Source: a bacterium
GTDB lineage: Bacteria; UBA8248
Direction: 5' to 3'
NCBI GenBank assembly: GCA_030922375.1
Contig: JAVEPB010000012.1
Coordinates: 1 to 36,134 of the forward strand
Length of the DNA stretch: 36,134 nt
A model generated the notes under the pieces. It was not told where the DNA came from, did not search any database, and saw nothing but the letters and a program-made list of their open reading frames with translations. The translations under genes and the position numbers were made by a program. Below, piece after piece: positions 7,932 to 16,384 of the stretch (within the stretch, counting starts at the first letter, position 1; each line of letters starts with the position of its first letter).

Positions 7932-7988
7932 CTGGCATCAAAAGGTCTTTAGAAAAAGGGGTTTGGGTTCAGATGAGTATTTGGACAG
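7932..7988. repeat. Insertion-element end, copy B
   Basis: Second copy of the repeat at 6535-6590, in direct orientation. It lies about 45 bases upstream of the transposase remnant, and its outer end (minus strand TGTCCAAATACTCATCTGAA, 7987-7968) looks like an insertion-sequence terminus. The adjacent SUMF1-domain gene ends at 8013, so the element landed just downstream of that gene. Confidence 0.55.
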
Positions 7989-8012
7989 GACGCGATCGCT
8001 CGATTGGAATAC

Positions 8013-8837
8013 TCAAGGCGCATCCTTGGCGCATCGAAATCCCACCCGCCTGCCTTGAAATTCCGGCAGCTCCATTCTCCGGTAGCTCGATCTAAGATAA
8101 AGAGCGTGAAACCCCCAGGCTCCACCGCGCATGACCCGTGGGCTGTTATGGCCGGCCTCTTCTTTTTTCCGGTCGTATACATCGCTCACCCATTCCCAGA
8201 CATTCCCCGCCATGTCATGAACCCCAAAAGGGCTCTTTCCCTTATCAAAGCTCCCGATGGGCATGGGCCCAAGACTGCTGTCGTTGGCAAACCCGGGGTT
8301 CCAGTCATTACCCCAGGGGAATTTTTGGCTGCCAAAGCCCTTTGCGGCTTTTTCCCATTCCGCTTCGGCGGGCAACCTCTTGCCCATTTTTTTGCAGTAG
8401 ACCTCCGACTGGTGCCAGGTGACGCCGACGACTGGAAGCCGGGGCGATTCAAATCTTGAGCCATAGGATTTAGCGGGTTTCATTCCCGCGGCGAAGAACT
8501 GGCGGTTTGTCACCTCATACTTGTCAATGAAAAAGCTATCAACAAGGACCTTCCGGCGCGGCCGCTCGTCGGGAAAACCACTGTCCGAACCCATCCAAAA
8601 AAGTCCACCGGGAATCTGGACCATCTTGTCGTCGTCTTTTTCAAACCTGAAAAGGTCCCGGTGCTCCTTCGGGCCGATACGCTTTAGTCCTGGAGGAACG
8701 ATAGTTGCGGGATCGTAGAATGTCCCGACCGATGGAGGAGGAACACCGACATCCAACTCCGGTCTTTCCGCGCTTGAAGACATCCTGGGAATGAGAACAT
8801 AAAGGATAAGCCAAAGGAAAATGGAATACGATTTCAT
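8013..8837 (-). CDS. SUMF1/formylglycine-generating-enzyme-like domain protein without the catalytic cysteines
   Basis: A 274-residue protein. From the ATG at 8837 it starts with a hydrophobic segment (SIFLWLILYVLIPRM), either a signal peptide or anchor; an ATG at 8858 is an alternative start. The SUMF1 fold follows: MVQIPGGLFWMGSD, DEYEVTNRQF-like segment (DKYEVTNRQFFAAG), PVVGVTWHQSEVYCKKMGKRLPAEAEWEKAAKG, HDMAGNVWEWVSDVY, MRGGAW and VGFRCAKD. True formylglycine-generating enzymes have two catalytic cysteines in the strand before the terminal GFR motif. Here that segment is YLRSSYRRMELPEF, with no cysteine, so sulfatase activation is unlikely. It follows livM by about 50 bases and may be the last gene of the Liv operon. 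Confidence 0.8.
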   Translation of the reverse strand: MKSYSIFLWLILYVLIPRMSSSAERPELDVGVPPPSVGTFYDPATIVPPGLKRIGPKEHRDLFRFEKDDDKMVQIPGGLFWMGSDSGFPDERPRRKVLVDSFFIDKYEVTNRQFFAAGMKPAKSYGSRFESPRLPVVGVTWHQSEVYCKKMGKRLPAEAEWEKAAKGFGSQKFPWGNDWNPGFANDSSLGPMPIGSFDKGKSPFGVHDMAGNVWEWVSDVYDRKKEEAGHNSPRVMRGGAWGFHALYLRSSYRRMELPEFQGRRVGFRCAKDAP

Positions 8838-8889
8838 CGAACCGTTTCCAGACGGCATTACGGACAATCTAACTTTTCAGGTGTCCGAA

Positions 8890-9888
8890 CTATTCGTTGA
8901 GCCAACGCCGAACAAAACCAAACAGTCCCTGAGGCATGAAGATGACCATCAAAACGAATAAAACCCCTACGGGAATAAGGTAATATTCGGCGCTCCAGAT
9001 GGTGCTGAGCAATTCCTTTAAAAATTGAAAAACCATCGCTCCGAAAATGGGCCCCACCAGGGTGCCAATCCCCCCCAGAACGTTATAAATCACTATCTCA
9101 CCGGACAGAAGAAAAAAGAAAAAGTCCGGCGCTGCGTAGGCGTTGAACACCCCGTAAAGCGCGCCGGACAAACCCGCGAAAAGCGCCGACAACATGACAG
9201 CAGCCATTTTATGGTGCTCAACATTGTAGCCAATGGCCCGGGTCCTGGGTTCGTTTTCACGGATGGACTGGAGAACCATTCCAAAGGGAGAGCGCATGAT
9301 TCGCCGGCATAGAAGATAGCTGAAACCCACCACGAACATGACGAACCAATGAAAGGACTGCGTGCCGAACTCCACGGGAAAGAGTCCGAAGAACGAAAAG
9401 TATGCCTGGTCAAACGAAATCCCGTTCTCCCCTCCCGTCCACTGGGAAGTAAGCACTATCACCCAGAAAATCTGCGAAAATACGAGGGTGGTGATGGAAA
9501 AATATATCTCCCGCAGCCGGGTCGAAAAATACGCCACGAAAATACCGAACACCCCGGAGACAAGCGTCCCGAAAATCAGGACAAACCATAGATTCGGGCG
9601 CGGCGTGGTCCATATGCTGGCGAAAGCCGCCGCGTAGCAACCCGCCCCGAAAAAAAGCGCATGGCCGAATGAAACCATCCCGGTGTATCCGATGAGGATA
9701 TCCGAGGACATCGCCAAAAGGCCGAGGATGAGCACTTCCGTTACGAATTTTTGCCAAAAAGAATCGAGAAAAAAAGAGGGTCCCACGCCCATAACCAAAA
9801 AAGCGCCCCAGAACCAGAGCCAAAAAGTAAGGCGCTCTTTGTGGCGCGTGTAGACCGCCAAATCCCCCTCGGAAACGCCGGCTGCCAT
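8890..9888 (-). CDS. livM: Branched-chain amino acid-type ABC permease LivM
   Basis: A 332-residue inner-membrane permease of the HAAT/Liv family. It forms the transmembrane channel with LivH. Multiple hydrophobic segments begin near residue 25, and family motifs are visible: DILIGYTGMVSFGHALFFGAGCYAAA, the cytoplasmic EAA-like loop QSIRENEPRTRAIGYNVEHHK, GLSGALYGVFNAYAAPDFF and NVLGGIGTLVGPIFGA. It begins 13 bases downstream of the livH stop. The ligand is set by the binding protein at 12364-13686, which is not necessarily an amino acid. Confidence 0.93.
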   Translation of the reverse strand: MAAGVSEGDLAVYTRHKERLTFWLWFWGAFLVMGVGPSFFLDSFWQKFVTEVLILGLLAMSSDILIGYTGMVSFGHALFFGAGCYAAAFASIWTTPRPNLWFVLIFGTLVSGVFGIFVAYFSTRLREIYFSITTLVFSQIFWVIVLTSQWTGGENGISFDQAYFSFFGLFPVEFGTQSFHWFVMFVVGFSYLLCRRIMRSPFGMVLQSIRENEPRTRAIGYNVEHHKMAAVMLSALFAGLSGALYGVFNAYAAPDFFFFLLSGEIVIYNVLGGIGTLVGPIFGAMVFQFLKELLSTIWSAEYYLIPVGVLFVLMVIFMPQGLFGFVRRWLNE

Positions 9889-9901
9889 GGTGGCTTCCCC
9901 C

Positions 9902-10774
9902 TTACCTCGGTGTCGGGGCGAACAACCCCGTTGGCCGGAACAAAAGCGTTACGATCAGCACGGCGAACGAGAAAATAATCGCCTGAGCCGCACTCACCCA
10001 GGTGGCCGCGACCGCCTCCAACACGCCGATCATGATAGCCGCCATGACCGACCCCCAAAGGTTTCCCATTCCGCCAACCACCACGATGATAAAAGCCCGA
10101 AGAATGTTGTTCAGCCCCATGTGGGGGTCCACCCCCAGCACGGGGGCGTAGAGGTATCCGCTGATGGCCGCCATGGCCGAGCCGATACCGAAAACCACGG
10201 TGTGAACGAACGGGACGGGAATCCCCATCGCCGTAGCCATCATGCGATCCTGGGTGACGGCACGGATCCAGAGACCGAAGCGCCCGCGCTGGATGAATAG
10301 CCAGAGAACACCGATGATGGCGACCGAGAAGAACGCAATCATCAAGCGGTAGTAGGGCATCTGAAGATGAAATACCGAAACTGCGCCCGTGATCGGTTCA
10401 TCGATTTTGCGGAACTTCGGCCCCCATACCCACAGCGCCACCGTCTGGAGGACGAGGCTTACCCCGAACGTGGCGAGGATAGTCGTTAGCGGATCGCGGC
10501 CGACCAGCGGGCGCAGGGTGGAGAAATGCATGGCGACCCCGAAAAAGAAAACAAACAACGGGGCAGCCATGAGTCCGATCCAGTAATTCCCCGTCAGTGC
10601 GAAAAACACCCAGCCCATATAGGCGCCCAGCATGAAGAGCTCGCCGTGGGCGAAGTTCACCACATCCATGATGCCGAAGATCAAGGTCAGACCCGAGGCT
10701 ACGAGGGCAAGAATCAACCCTGTGGTTATGCCAATTAGAATTTGGGCGAATAAAACCTGCGCAGTTTCACTCAT
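9902..10774 (-). CDS. livH: Branched-chain amino acid-type ABC permease LivH
   Basis: A 290-residue polytopic inner-membrane protein, partner of LivM. Diagnostic segments are GLILALVASGLTLIFGIMDVVNFAHGELFMLGAY near the N-terminus, the loop IRAVTQDRMMATAMGIPV, and RAFIIVVVGGMGNLWGSVMAA with FRPTGLFAP at the C-terminus. The start at 10774 lies six bases after the stop of livF (10781). It is part of the tight order binding protein, livG, livF, livH, livM. Confidence 0.93.
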   Translation of the reverse strand: MSETAQVLFAQILIGITTGLILALVASGLTLIFGIMDVVNFAHGELFMLGAYMGWVFFALTGNYWIGLMAAPLFVFFFGVAMHFSTLRPLVGRDPLTTILATFGVSLVLQTVALWVWGPKFRKIDEPITGAVSVFHLQMPYYRLMIAFFSVAIIGVLWLFIQRGRFGLWIRAVTQDRMMATAMGIPVPFVHTVVFGIGSAMAAISGYLYAPVLGVDPHMGLNNILRAFIIVVVGGMGNLWGSVMAAIMIGVLEAVAATWVSAAQAIIFSFAVLIVTLLFRPTGLFAPTPR

Positions 10775-10780
10775 TACCCA

Positions 10781-11491
10781 TCAGACCCCCAAGTACTTAT
10801 GAATTACCTCATGACCGAGGGAAAGCTCGGACGCCGCCGATTCGTGCTGAATCGCTCCTCTCTCCATGATGTAGACCCGGTTGCTCACATCGAGCGTCAT
10901 CGGTACATTTTGCTCCACCAGAAGGATAGCCACCCTGTTTCGAAGCACCTCGATTATCTCCCGAATCTGGCCCACCATCCGGGGCATGAGACCCTCGGTA
11001 GGCTCATCGAGGAGGATAACCTTCGGATCCAGCATCATGGCCCTTGCGATGACGAGCATCTGCTGCTCACCGCCGGAAAGGGTGCCTGCGAGCTGGTTGC
11101 GGCGTTCTTGCAGGATCGGAAAAAATTCGTAGGCCATGCCGAGAAGTTCCTCCGACCTCGACTCTTTCATGCCGTAGCGGTCAAACCCAAGTCGGAGATT
11201 TTCATACACGGTGAGAAGCGGAAACACCCGGCGATCCTCGGGAACGAACCCAATCCCCATTCGAGGAATTTCATGTGCCCGTTTTTTTGAAATTTCCTCT
11301 TCCTGAAAAACCACTGACCCCGATTGCGGAGGAACCAAACCCATGATGGTTTTGAGCGTCGTGCTCTTTCCAACGCCGTTGCGGCCGAGCAGGCCCACCA
11401 CCTCGCCCTCACCCACCTCAAGCGAGACGCTGTGCAGCACATGGCTTTTTCCGTAATAGGCGTTTACGCCATCCATCTTCAGCACGGGCAC
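10781..11491 (-). CDS. livF: Branched-chain amino acid-type ABC ATPase LivF
   Basis: A 236-residue cytoplasmic ATPase. Walker A is GRNGVGKST, the signature TLSGGEQQ, Walker B VILLDEPTEGL and the switch His region LLVEQNVPM, all typical of LivF. The likely start is a GTG at 11491, one base after the livG stop (translational coupling); a second GTG at 11485 is nearly as good because GAGG of the SD lies very close to the first. The family N-terminus (LKMDGVNAYYGKSHVLHSVSLEV) aligns with either. Confidence 0.92.
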   Translation of the reverse strand: MPVLKMDGVNAYYGKSHVLHSVSLEVGEGEVVGLLGRNGVGKSTTLKTIMGLVPPQSGSVVFQEEEISKKRAHEIPRMGIGFVPEDRRVFPLLTVYENLRLGFDRYGMKESRSEELLGMAYEFFPILQERRNQLAGTLSGGEQQMLVIARAMMLDPKVILLDEPTEGLMPRMVGQIREIIEVLRNRVAILLVEQNVPMTLDVSNRVYIMERGAIQHESAASELSLGHEVIHKYLGV

Positions 11492-11492
11492 C

Positions 11493-12239
11493 TCACATTT
11501 TCAAATAGGCTTCCTGGACCTCGGAGTTCGCCTGAATTTCCTCAGGCGTTCCTTCCGCCAGTACACGGCCGTAGTTCAGCACAGTTATACGCTCGGCAAG
11601 ACCCATTACCACGTGCATGTCATGCTCGACGATGAGGATACTGAGGCCTTTCCTGATTTTCCGTATTAACTCCATGGTCTGACGCGTCTCCGAGGTGCTC
11701 ATCCCCGCCGTCGGTTCGTCCAGGCACAGGAGCCTCGGCTCCGTGGCGAGAGCAATGCCAATTTCGAGGTTCCGCTGCTCGCCGTGGGATAGGTTCGCCG
11801 AAATCTCGTTTTCTTTTCCTTTTAAACCGACCGCCTCGACGATGGAGAGCGCCTTTTCGATGGATTCCGTATCGGAACGATGATGACGCAACAAGCTCCA
11901 TGAATGCCGGCGGGACTGGGCGGCTACCCGGATGTTTTCAAGGGCGGTCGAACCCAAGGAAATATTGGTAATCTGATAGGAGCGCGCGATGGATTTTTGC
12001 GAAATTTTCTCGGGGGAAAGATTGGTGATGTCTTCACCCTCGAATGTGACCCGTCCACTCGTGGGTCGAAGCACACCGGTCAGGCAGTTGAAGAACGTGC
12101 TCTTGCCCGCTCCGTTCGGCCCGATAATGGCCTCGATGGCATCGCGCTGGACGGATATATTCACGCCCTCCAGCGCCGCAAGACCGCCGAACCGCAGGGT
12201 CAAATCTTCGGTTCGTAGTAGAGGGTCACTTCCGTTCAT
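11493..12239 (-). CDS. livG: Branched-chain amino acid-type ABC ATPase LivG
   Basis: A 248-residue ATPase paired with LivF. Walker A is GPNGAGKST, followed by the LivG-type FNCLTGVLRPTSG. The signature is NLSHGEQRNLEIG, Walker B LLCLDEPTAGM, the switch histidine is in LIVEHDMHVVM, and the C-terminus EIQANSEVQEAYLKM is standard for LivG. The gene is separated from the upstream binding-protein gene by 124 bases that contain a hairpin. Confidence 0.93.
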   Translation of the reverse strand: MNGSDPLLRTEDLTLRFGGLAALEGVNISVQRDAIEAIIGPNGAGKSTFFNCLTGVLRPTSGRVTFEGEDITNLSPEKISQKSIARSYQITNISLGSTALENIRVAAQSRRHSWSLLRHHRSDTESIEKALSIVEAVGLKGKENEISANLSHGEQRNLEIGIALATEPRLLCLDEPTAGMSTSETRQTMELIRKIRKGLSILIVEHDMHVVMGLAERITVLNYGRVLAEGTPEEIQANSEVQEAYLKM

Positions 12240-12295
12240 AGTTCACTTTTAAGCGCCTAAATCCATTAGCCAAGGCATATTGACGATAAATGCCG

Positions 12296-12335
12296 TGAAA
12301 GGGGCCCCCGCGCAAATGGCGGAAGCCCCTTTTCA
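12296..12335 (-). promoter_or_regulatory. Intercistronic hairpin after the Liv binding-protein gene
   Basis: TGAAAAGGGGC and GCCCCTTTCA pair with one unpaired base around a 19-base centre, which itself can form a small CCGCC/GGCGG-like stem. It lies between the stop at 12364 and livG. The transcript after the stem has no strong U tract, so partial termination or 3'-end protection of the binding-protein mRNA is likelier than full termination. Confidence 0.6.
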
Positions 12336-12363
12336 TAGCGCTACGATAATTCCCCCCGCGCCC

Positions 12364-13686
12364 TTAGGAAAACTTACACGCCGGAGGAACGTAGGTCTTT
12401 TCAGGAGGCACGACCTTCAAAATTTTGGGCCTGGGAACGTCCCCGTTCCCCTTGACCACCTCGAACAGGTATTCGCTGGTGAACGCCTGGTGATCCTCCT
12501 TGCGCAGGTGCTTGTCTCCCGTGATGAAATCATCGCTCAGCTTCACCCGAAGACCCTCGAGCGCGGCGATGAGTTTGTCGGTATCCTCGCGCCCCCGGAA
12601 CCCGCTTTTGGCCATCCCGGTCTTGAGAACGTTCATCGCCTCGTAATTCGCCTGTGTGTAACGATCGGGGAGGATCCCCTTGGGGTCGTATTTCTTGGTG
12701 TAGGCGAGGACGGTGTCGTAGAATTTTTTGTGGTGGGTCGTGTTGAGAGGCCCCTCGAGAATGGGCAGATACCGGTCGATACCGACAAAACCGAGGGCCT
12801 TTTCCTTTTGGGCCGGCAGATTGGTTCCGGCCACAACGGCGGCGCCGTCGCCCGCGAAGCGGTAACGCTTATGGAGACCCAGATCGTAGGACTGAGTCAC
12901 TACTGTCACGCCGTCTTTTCCGAAGAAAATCATGTAAAGTCCGTCGAAATTTCCCTTGATCTTACTGAGGAACGGAACCATATCGGCCGTGCCGAACGGA
13001 ATTCCCGTCGTTCCGACGACCTGGCCGCCGTTCTTGTGGATGGCCTCGCGGTAGGCGTCCTTGGTGGATTGGCCCCAAGAGTAATCGACGTAAATGATGT
13101 GCCACTTTTTCCCGATGTTGTTGACCAGGTATGGAGAGAAAGCCACCGCCTGCGCCGGCGCGAAATCGAACGGCCGGAAAGTGTAGCGGTTGCACCTGGA
13201 TGTGGTAATGGTCGTGTCGAGACAAACGCCAATCATGTTGACCACGCGTTGTTTCTTATATTCTCCCATGCAGGCGATGCAAACGTTGCTCATGAATCCG
13301 CCCTGCCCCGCGTCGATTCTGTCGCGCTCGAGCAGTTTCCTCGTCTTTCGGAGGCCGATGGCGGGCTTGCCCTCGGAATCTTCCACTACGAGAGAGATGG
13401 GCCGGCCGTTCACGCCGCCCGTTTTGTTGATGCGATTTACCGCGACTTCCTGACCCACCTTCGCCATGAGCCCCCCGCCGGCGCCAGGGCCCGTCAGGGG
13501 CTGAATCCCGCCTACTTTGATAGCCTTCTCTTTTCCGAACGCACTCTGCCACGGAGCCGGAACGAGGAGCGTCGCCCCGAGCGCTCCGGCCGCCGAAACG
13601 CCAAAGCCGATGAATCGCCTGCGTGTCACCATGCCTTCCGTCCACACATCGTCTTCAGACATCAAATCACGATATTCTTCGTTCAT
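12364..13686 (-). CDS. Liv-type ABC substrate-binding protein with a Tat signal
   Basis: A 440-residue periplasmic binding protein (Peripla_BP_6 type). A strong SD (AAAGGAGGAAGAGGC) fixes the ATG at 13686. The N-terminus has an 18-residue acidic tract, then a twin-arginine motif VTRRRFIGFG near residues 20-29 and a hydrophobic stretch ending before FGKEKAIKVGG, so export in folded form through Tat is expected. The ligand domain starts IKVGGIQPLTGPG and continues with INKTGGVNGRPISLVVEDSEGKP, the family's lobe-one motif. Several cysteines (CIACMGE, CLDTT, SRCNR, PACKF) are unusual for a periplasmic protein and could form disulfides. It is the first gene of the binding protein-livGFHM operon. 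Confidence 0.9.
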   Translation of the reverse strand: MNEEYRDLMSEDDVWTEGMVTRRRFIGFGVSAAGALGATLLVPAPWQSAFGKEKAIKVGGIQPLTGPGAGGGLMAKVGQEVAVNRINKTGGVNGRPISLVVEDSEGKPAIGLRKTRKLLERDRIDAGQGGFMSNVCIACMGEYKKQRVVNMIGVCLDTTITTSRCNRYTFRPFDFAPAQAVAFSPYLVNNIGKKWHIIYVDYSWGQSTKDAYREAIHKNGGQVVGTTGIPFGTADMVPFLSKIKGNFDGLYMIFFGKDGVTVVTQSYDLGLHKRYRFAGDGAAVVAGTNLPAQKEKALGFVGIDRYLPILEGPLNTTHHKKFYDTVLAYTKKYDPKGILPDRYTQANYEAMNVLKTGMAKSGFRGREDTDKLIAALEGLRVKLSDDFITGDKHLRKEDHQAFTSEYLFEVVKGNGDVPRPKILKVVPPEKTYVPPACKFS

Positions 13687-14222
13687 GCCTCTTCCTCCTT
13701 TTGAACAGGAACGTTAGTCAGTTGGATTCATTCTCTAAAAATTGAATGTCCGATTTTGAAAGTTCCCACAATGAGTTAGGCACCAACTCCAAATGAATAC
13801 TCACGCGCAATCCACCCCCGAAACAAGTTTGAAACTCACCCCTTATAGCGAACGGGCGCGATTGACACCGCCCGTTATCAAATACGAGGCCACAAATGAA
13901 CCGCTCAAAATGATAAATTTTTTATACGAGAATTGTACCATACAAAAATAACCCGTGGCGAAATACTATTGCCTGGAAAATATTTAATGGCCTGTCTTTA
14001 TCGGATAGGAAGAGATTCGTGTTCTAAACTTTCTTCTCACCCCAGAAAGCACACTCCGGCGATAGTTGGACACATGGCGTAGTATTCACCTATAATAAGT
14101 CAATATATTTTAATTGATCCGTTTCAAGTAAGTGCTTATTTTTTAATTGTTTACGGGTACATGCCGAACGATAAAGAGCGTCTCCCGGGAACAATAAGTT
14201 CTCTCGCTCAAGGTTCGAAATT
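13687..14222. promoter_or_regulatory. Divergent intergenic region with a candidate plus-strand promoter
   Basis: This 536-base AT-rich stretch lies between two divergent operons (Liv binding protein on minus, flavoprotein on plus). I see no gene or RNA gene in it. The best promoter candidate on the plus strand is TGGACA at 14067-14072, an 18-base spacer and a perfect TATAAT at 14091-14096. It would leave a leader of roughly 120 bases before the flavoprotein ATG. Regulatory sites could not be assigned. Confidence 0.45.
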
Positions 14223-16016
14223 ATGGCATCAGGTGGTCAAGAACAGATAGAAACCGACGTCGTTGTCGTCGGTTCGGGCGGCGCGGGGGGAGAGGCGGCC
14301 ATTCACGCCAGAAAAGGCGGCGCCCGCGTATTGATTCTCGATCGCGGCACTTTCGGCCGTAGCGGGGGTACCATCACCGCGGGCCACACCTGCACGGCGG
14401 CCGTGGGGGACGACGACAGCCCCGAGCTCCACTTCCGCGACACAGTCATCGGCGGCTACGCCATGGCCGACCAGCGGCTTGTCGAGATTTACGCCAACGA
14501 GGCACCCGCCACCCTTCACGAACTGGACGAGTGGGGAGGCGGTCAGACTTTCCGCAAGGGCGACGATGGAAAATTCGACCTCGTCTGGCCCCCCGGCGGG
14601 CACTCGCGTAAACGCTCCGTGCATTACGGATTCATGACGGGACCGCGCATCATGTGGGCGTTGCGGCGCCAGATCCAAAAGCTCGAAATCCCTTGGATGG
14701 AAAACGTTCTCGTCACCTCGATTCTGACCCATGAAGGCCGGGTGGGCGGCGTCGCCGCCCTGGACTGGAAAACCGGTTCGTTCATCACCGTGAAAGCGAA
14801 GGCCGTCGTCCTGGCCGCCGGGGGCTACGCCATGCTCTGGCCCTTCCGTTATTCGACCAACACCGTCGAAACGGCAGGCGATGTGCACGGCATGGCGTAT
14901 GAAGCCGGCGCCGAGATGGTGGACATGGAGTTCATCCAGTTCGTTCCCACCCAGGCGGACCCGCGCATCACCCACATCAACCCCACGCTCACAAACTTCC
15001 CAGGTTGGCGCCCCAAACTGCGCGAGCACGGAAAATTCACCAATTCGACCGGAGAGGACTTTCTCGCCGCCTACGACGATGTGCGAGCCTGGAACACCAC
15101 GCGCGACATCCGCTCCTATGCCATCTACAACGAGGTGCGCCAGGGCCGGGGCTCCCCGCACGGTGGCTGTTATATGGACCTCACCACCGTTCCGCCCGAT
15201 GTCATGAAATACGAATTCACCCAGTTCCAGGGAGGTAAATCCGTCCCGAGGAGCTACATGGTCCGTTGCGAGCGCGTCGGCTTCGATCTTTCCAAGGAAC
15301 CGATGGAGGTGGCGCCCAAAGCCCACTTCACGGGCGGCGGCGTCCGCACCGACACAAACATGATGTCCACGGTCCAGGGCCTTTTCGCAGCCGGGGAGAT
15401 TCAGGGCGGGGTACACGGGGCGAACCGTCTGGGCGGAAACGCGCTGACCCATGTTGTAGCGCTGGGCCGCGTCGCAGGACGCGAGGCCGCCATCTACGCG
15501 GAGCGGAACAAATGCGCCACGGTCTCCGGCGGGGAAATCGACGAAGAGCGGCAAAGGCTCTTCGGCTGGATGGAAGCGGATGGCGATGGAGAAAGCCCCA
15601 TTCGCCTTCGCATCGAAATGCAGGAGGCGATGTGGGAGCGTGTCGGTATCATCCGGAACGAGAGAGATCTTGAATCAGCCGTATCCTGGTTCGAGGAAGC
15701 CAAGGCGGAGAAACTTCCCCGGATCAGGCTGAGCGCAAAACCAAAAACCTTCAATCTTGAATGGGCAACCGCCGTCACGCTGCCACGCCAGCTGGACACC
15801 TGCCTTCTCGTCGCACGGGCGGCGCTGGAGCGCCGCGAGAGCCGGGGCAACCACCACCGCGACGACTTCATGGCGATGTCCAACGACAACTGGCTCAAGA
15901 ATATCTATCTGCACAAGGATGTGAACGGCGCGATGGCCACCCATACCGAACCCGTTCACGTCACAACGATTGACCCGAGGAAAGTTATCGATGAGCGGCC
16001 AAACATTAACGATTAA
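14223..16016 (+). CDS. Fumarate reductase/succinate dehydrogenase-type flavoprotein
   Basis: A 597-residue FAD-dependent oxidoreductase. The FAD-binding dinucleotide fold is VVVVGSGGAGGEAAIHA (Gly17, Gly19, Gly22), followed by the AIYAERNK-ended FAD domain with AGEIQGGVHGANRLGGNAL. The C-terminal helical domain has the SdhA/FrdA hallmark RRESRGNHHRDDF. Two differences from SdhA stand out: the Ser-His that carries covalent FAD is replaced (GRSGGTITAGHT), so FAD is probably non-covalent, and the substrate-site FHPT motif reads FVPTQ. The enzyme is therefore a relative acting on another substrate, not a respiratory complex II. It overlaps the [2Fe-2S] gene by 26 bases, so the two products likely form a complex. 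Confidence 0.88.
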   Translation: MASGGQEQIETDVVVVGSGGAGGEAAIHARKGGARVLILDRGTFGRSGGTITAGHTCTAAVGDDDSPELHFRDTVIGGYAMADQRLVEIYANEAPATLHELDEWGGGQTFRKGDDGKFDLVWPPGGHSRKRSVHYGFMTGPRIMWALRRQIQKLEIPWMENVLVTSILTHEGRVGGVAALDWKTGSFITVKAKAVVLAAGGYAMLWPFRYSTNTVETAGDVHGMAYEAGAEMVDMEFIQFVPTQADPRITHINPTLTNFPGWRPKLREHGKFTNSTGEDFLAAYDDVRAWNTTRDIRSYAIYNEVRQGRGSPHGGCYMDLTTVPPDVMKYEFTQFQGGKSVPRSYMVRCERVGFDLSKEPMEVAPKAHFTGGGVRTDTNMMSTVQGLFAAGEIQGGVHGANRLGGNALTHVVALGRVAGREAAIYAERNKCATVSGGEIDEERQRLFGWMEADGDGESPIRLRIEMQEAMWERVGIIRNERDLESAVSWFEEAKAEKLPRIRLSAKPKTFNLEWATAVTLPRQLDTCLLVARAALERRESRGNHHRDDFMAMSNDNWLKNIYLHKDVNGAMATHTEPVHVTTIDPRKVIDERPNIND

Positions 16017-16356
16017 AGTCCACCGGCAAGACCCGGACGCGGGCGAGACCGAGGGGCGCCTTGAGGAATACACCGTCCCGTATTGGAGAGGCGTCAAGAT
16101 TCTCGACGCCCTCCGGTACATCCAGGAGGAGATCGATCATTCTCTTGCCGTTCGCTGGTCGTGCCGTGTTGAGGACTGTCGTACCTGTCAGATGCTCGTG
16201 AACGGAAAATCGATGCTTTCGTGCCAGATTCCACTGGAAGACGGAATGGTCATAGAGCCGATACCCCGATTTCGCCTCATCCGCGACCTCGTAGTCGAAT
16301 TCGGCGAAAAGATGGACGCCACGGACTACAGCAAAAACGAATTCACCGATTCGTAG
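15991..16356 (+). CDS. [2Fe-2S]-only partner of the flavoprotein (SdhB/FrdB N-terminal-like)
   Basis: A 121-residue ferredoxin-like protein. The cluster ligands follow the SdhB spacing CX4CX2CX11C (Cys58, Cys63, Cys66, Cys78; SCRVEDCRTCQM and LSC). The C-terminal domain that in SdhB/FrdB carries the [4Fe-4S] and [3Fe-4S] clusters is absent: the protein ends about 40 residues after Cys78. No membrane anchor gene is present. GAGGAAAG precedes the ATG at 15991, inside the end of the flavoprotein gene. It probably passes electrons between the flavoprotein and a soluble carrier (inference). It is convergent with the molybdenum hydroxylase operon, with only 28 bases between stops. Confidence 0.85.
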   Translation: MSGQTLTIKVHRQDPDAGETEGRLEEYTVPYWRGVKILDALRYIQEEIDHSLAVRWSCRVEDCRTCQMLVNGKSMLSCQIPLEDGMVIEPIPRFRLIRDLVVEFGEKMDATDYSKNEFTDS

Positions 16357-16384
16357 AGCGCGGTCTCATTCGCTGGAGTTTTCC

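Noticed and set aside
12280-13704. Long open frame (474 codons) on the plus strand antisense to the Liv binding-protein gene
   Set aside because: It mirrors the codon-position bias of the real minus-strand gene, has no family resemblance, and its partner has a signal peptide, SD and clear homology.
14229-15554. 441-codon open frame on the minus strand opposite the flavoprotein
   Set aside because: Composition is typical of antisense GC-rich coding sequence; the plus-strand frame has complete flavoprotein motifs.
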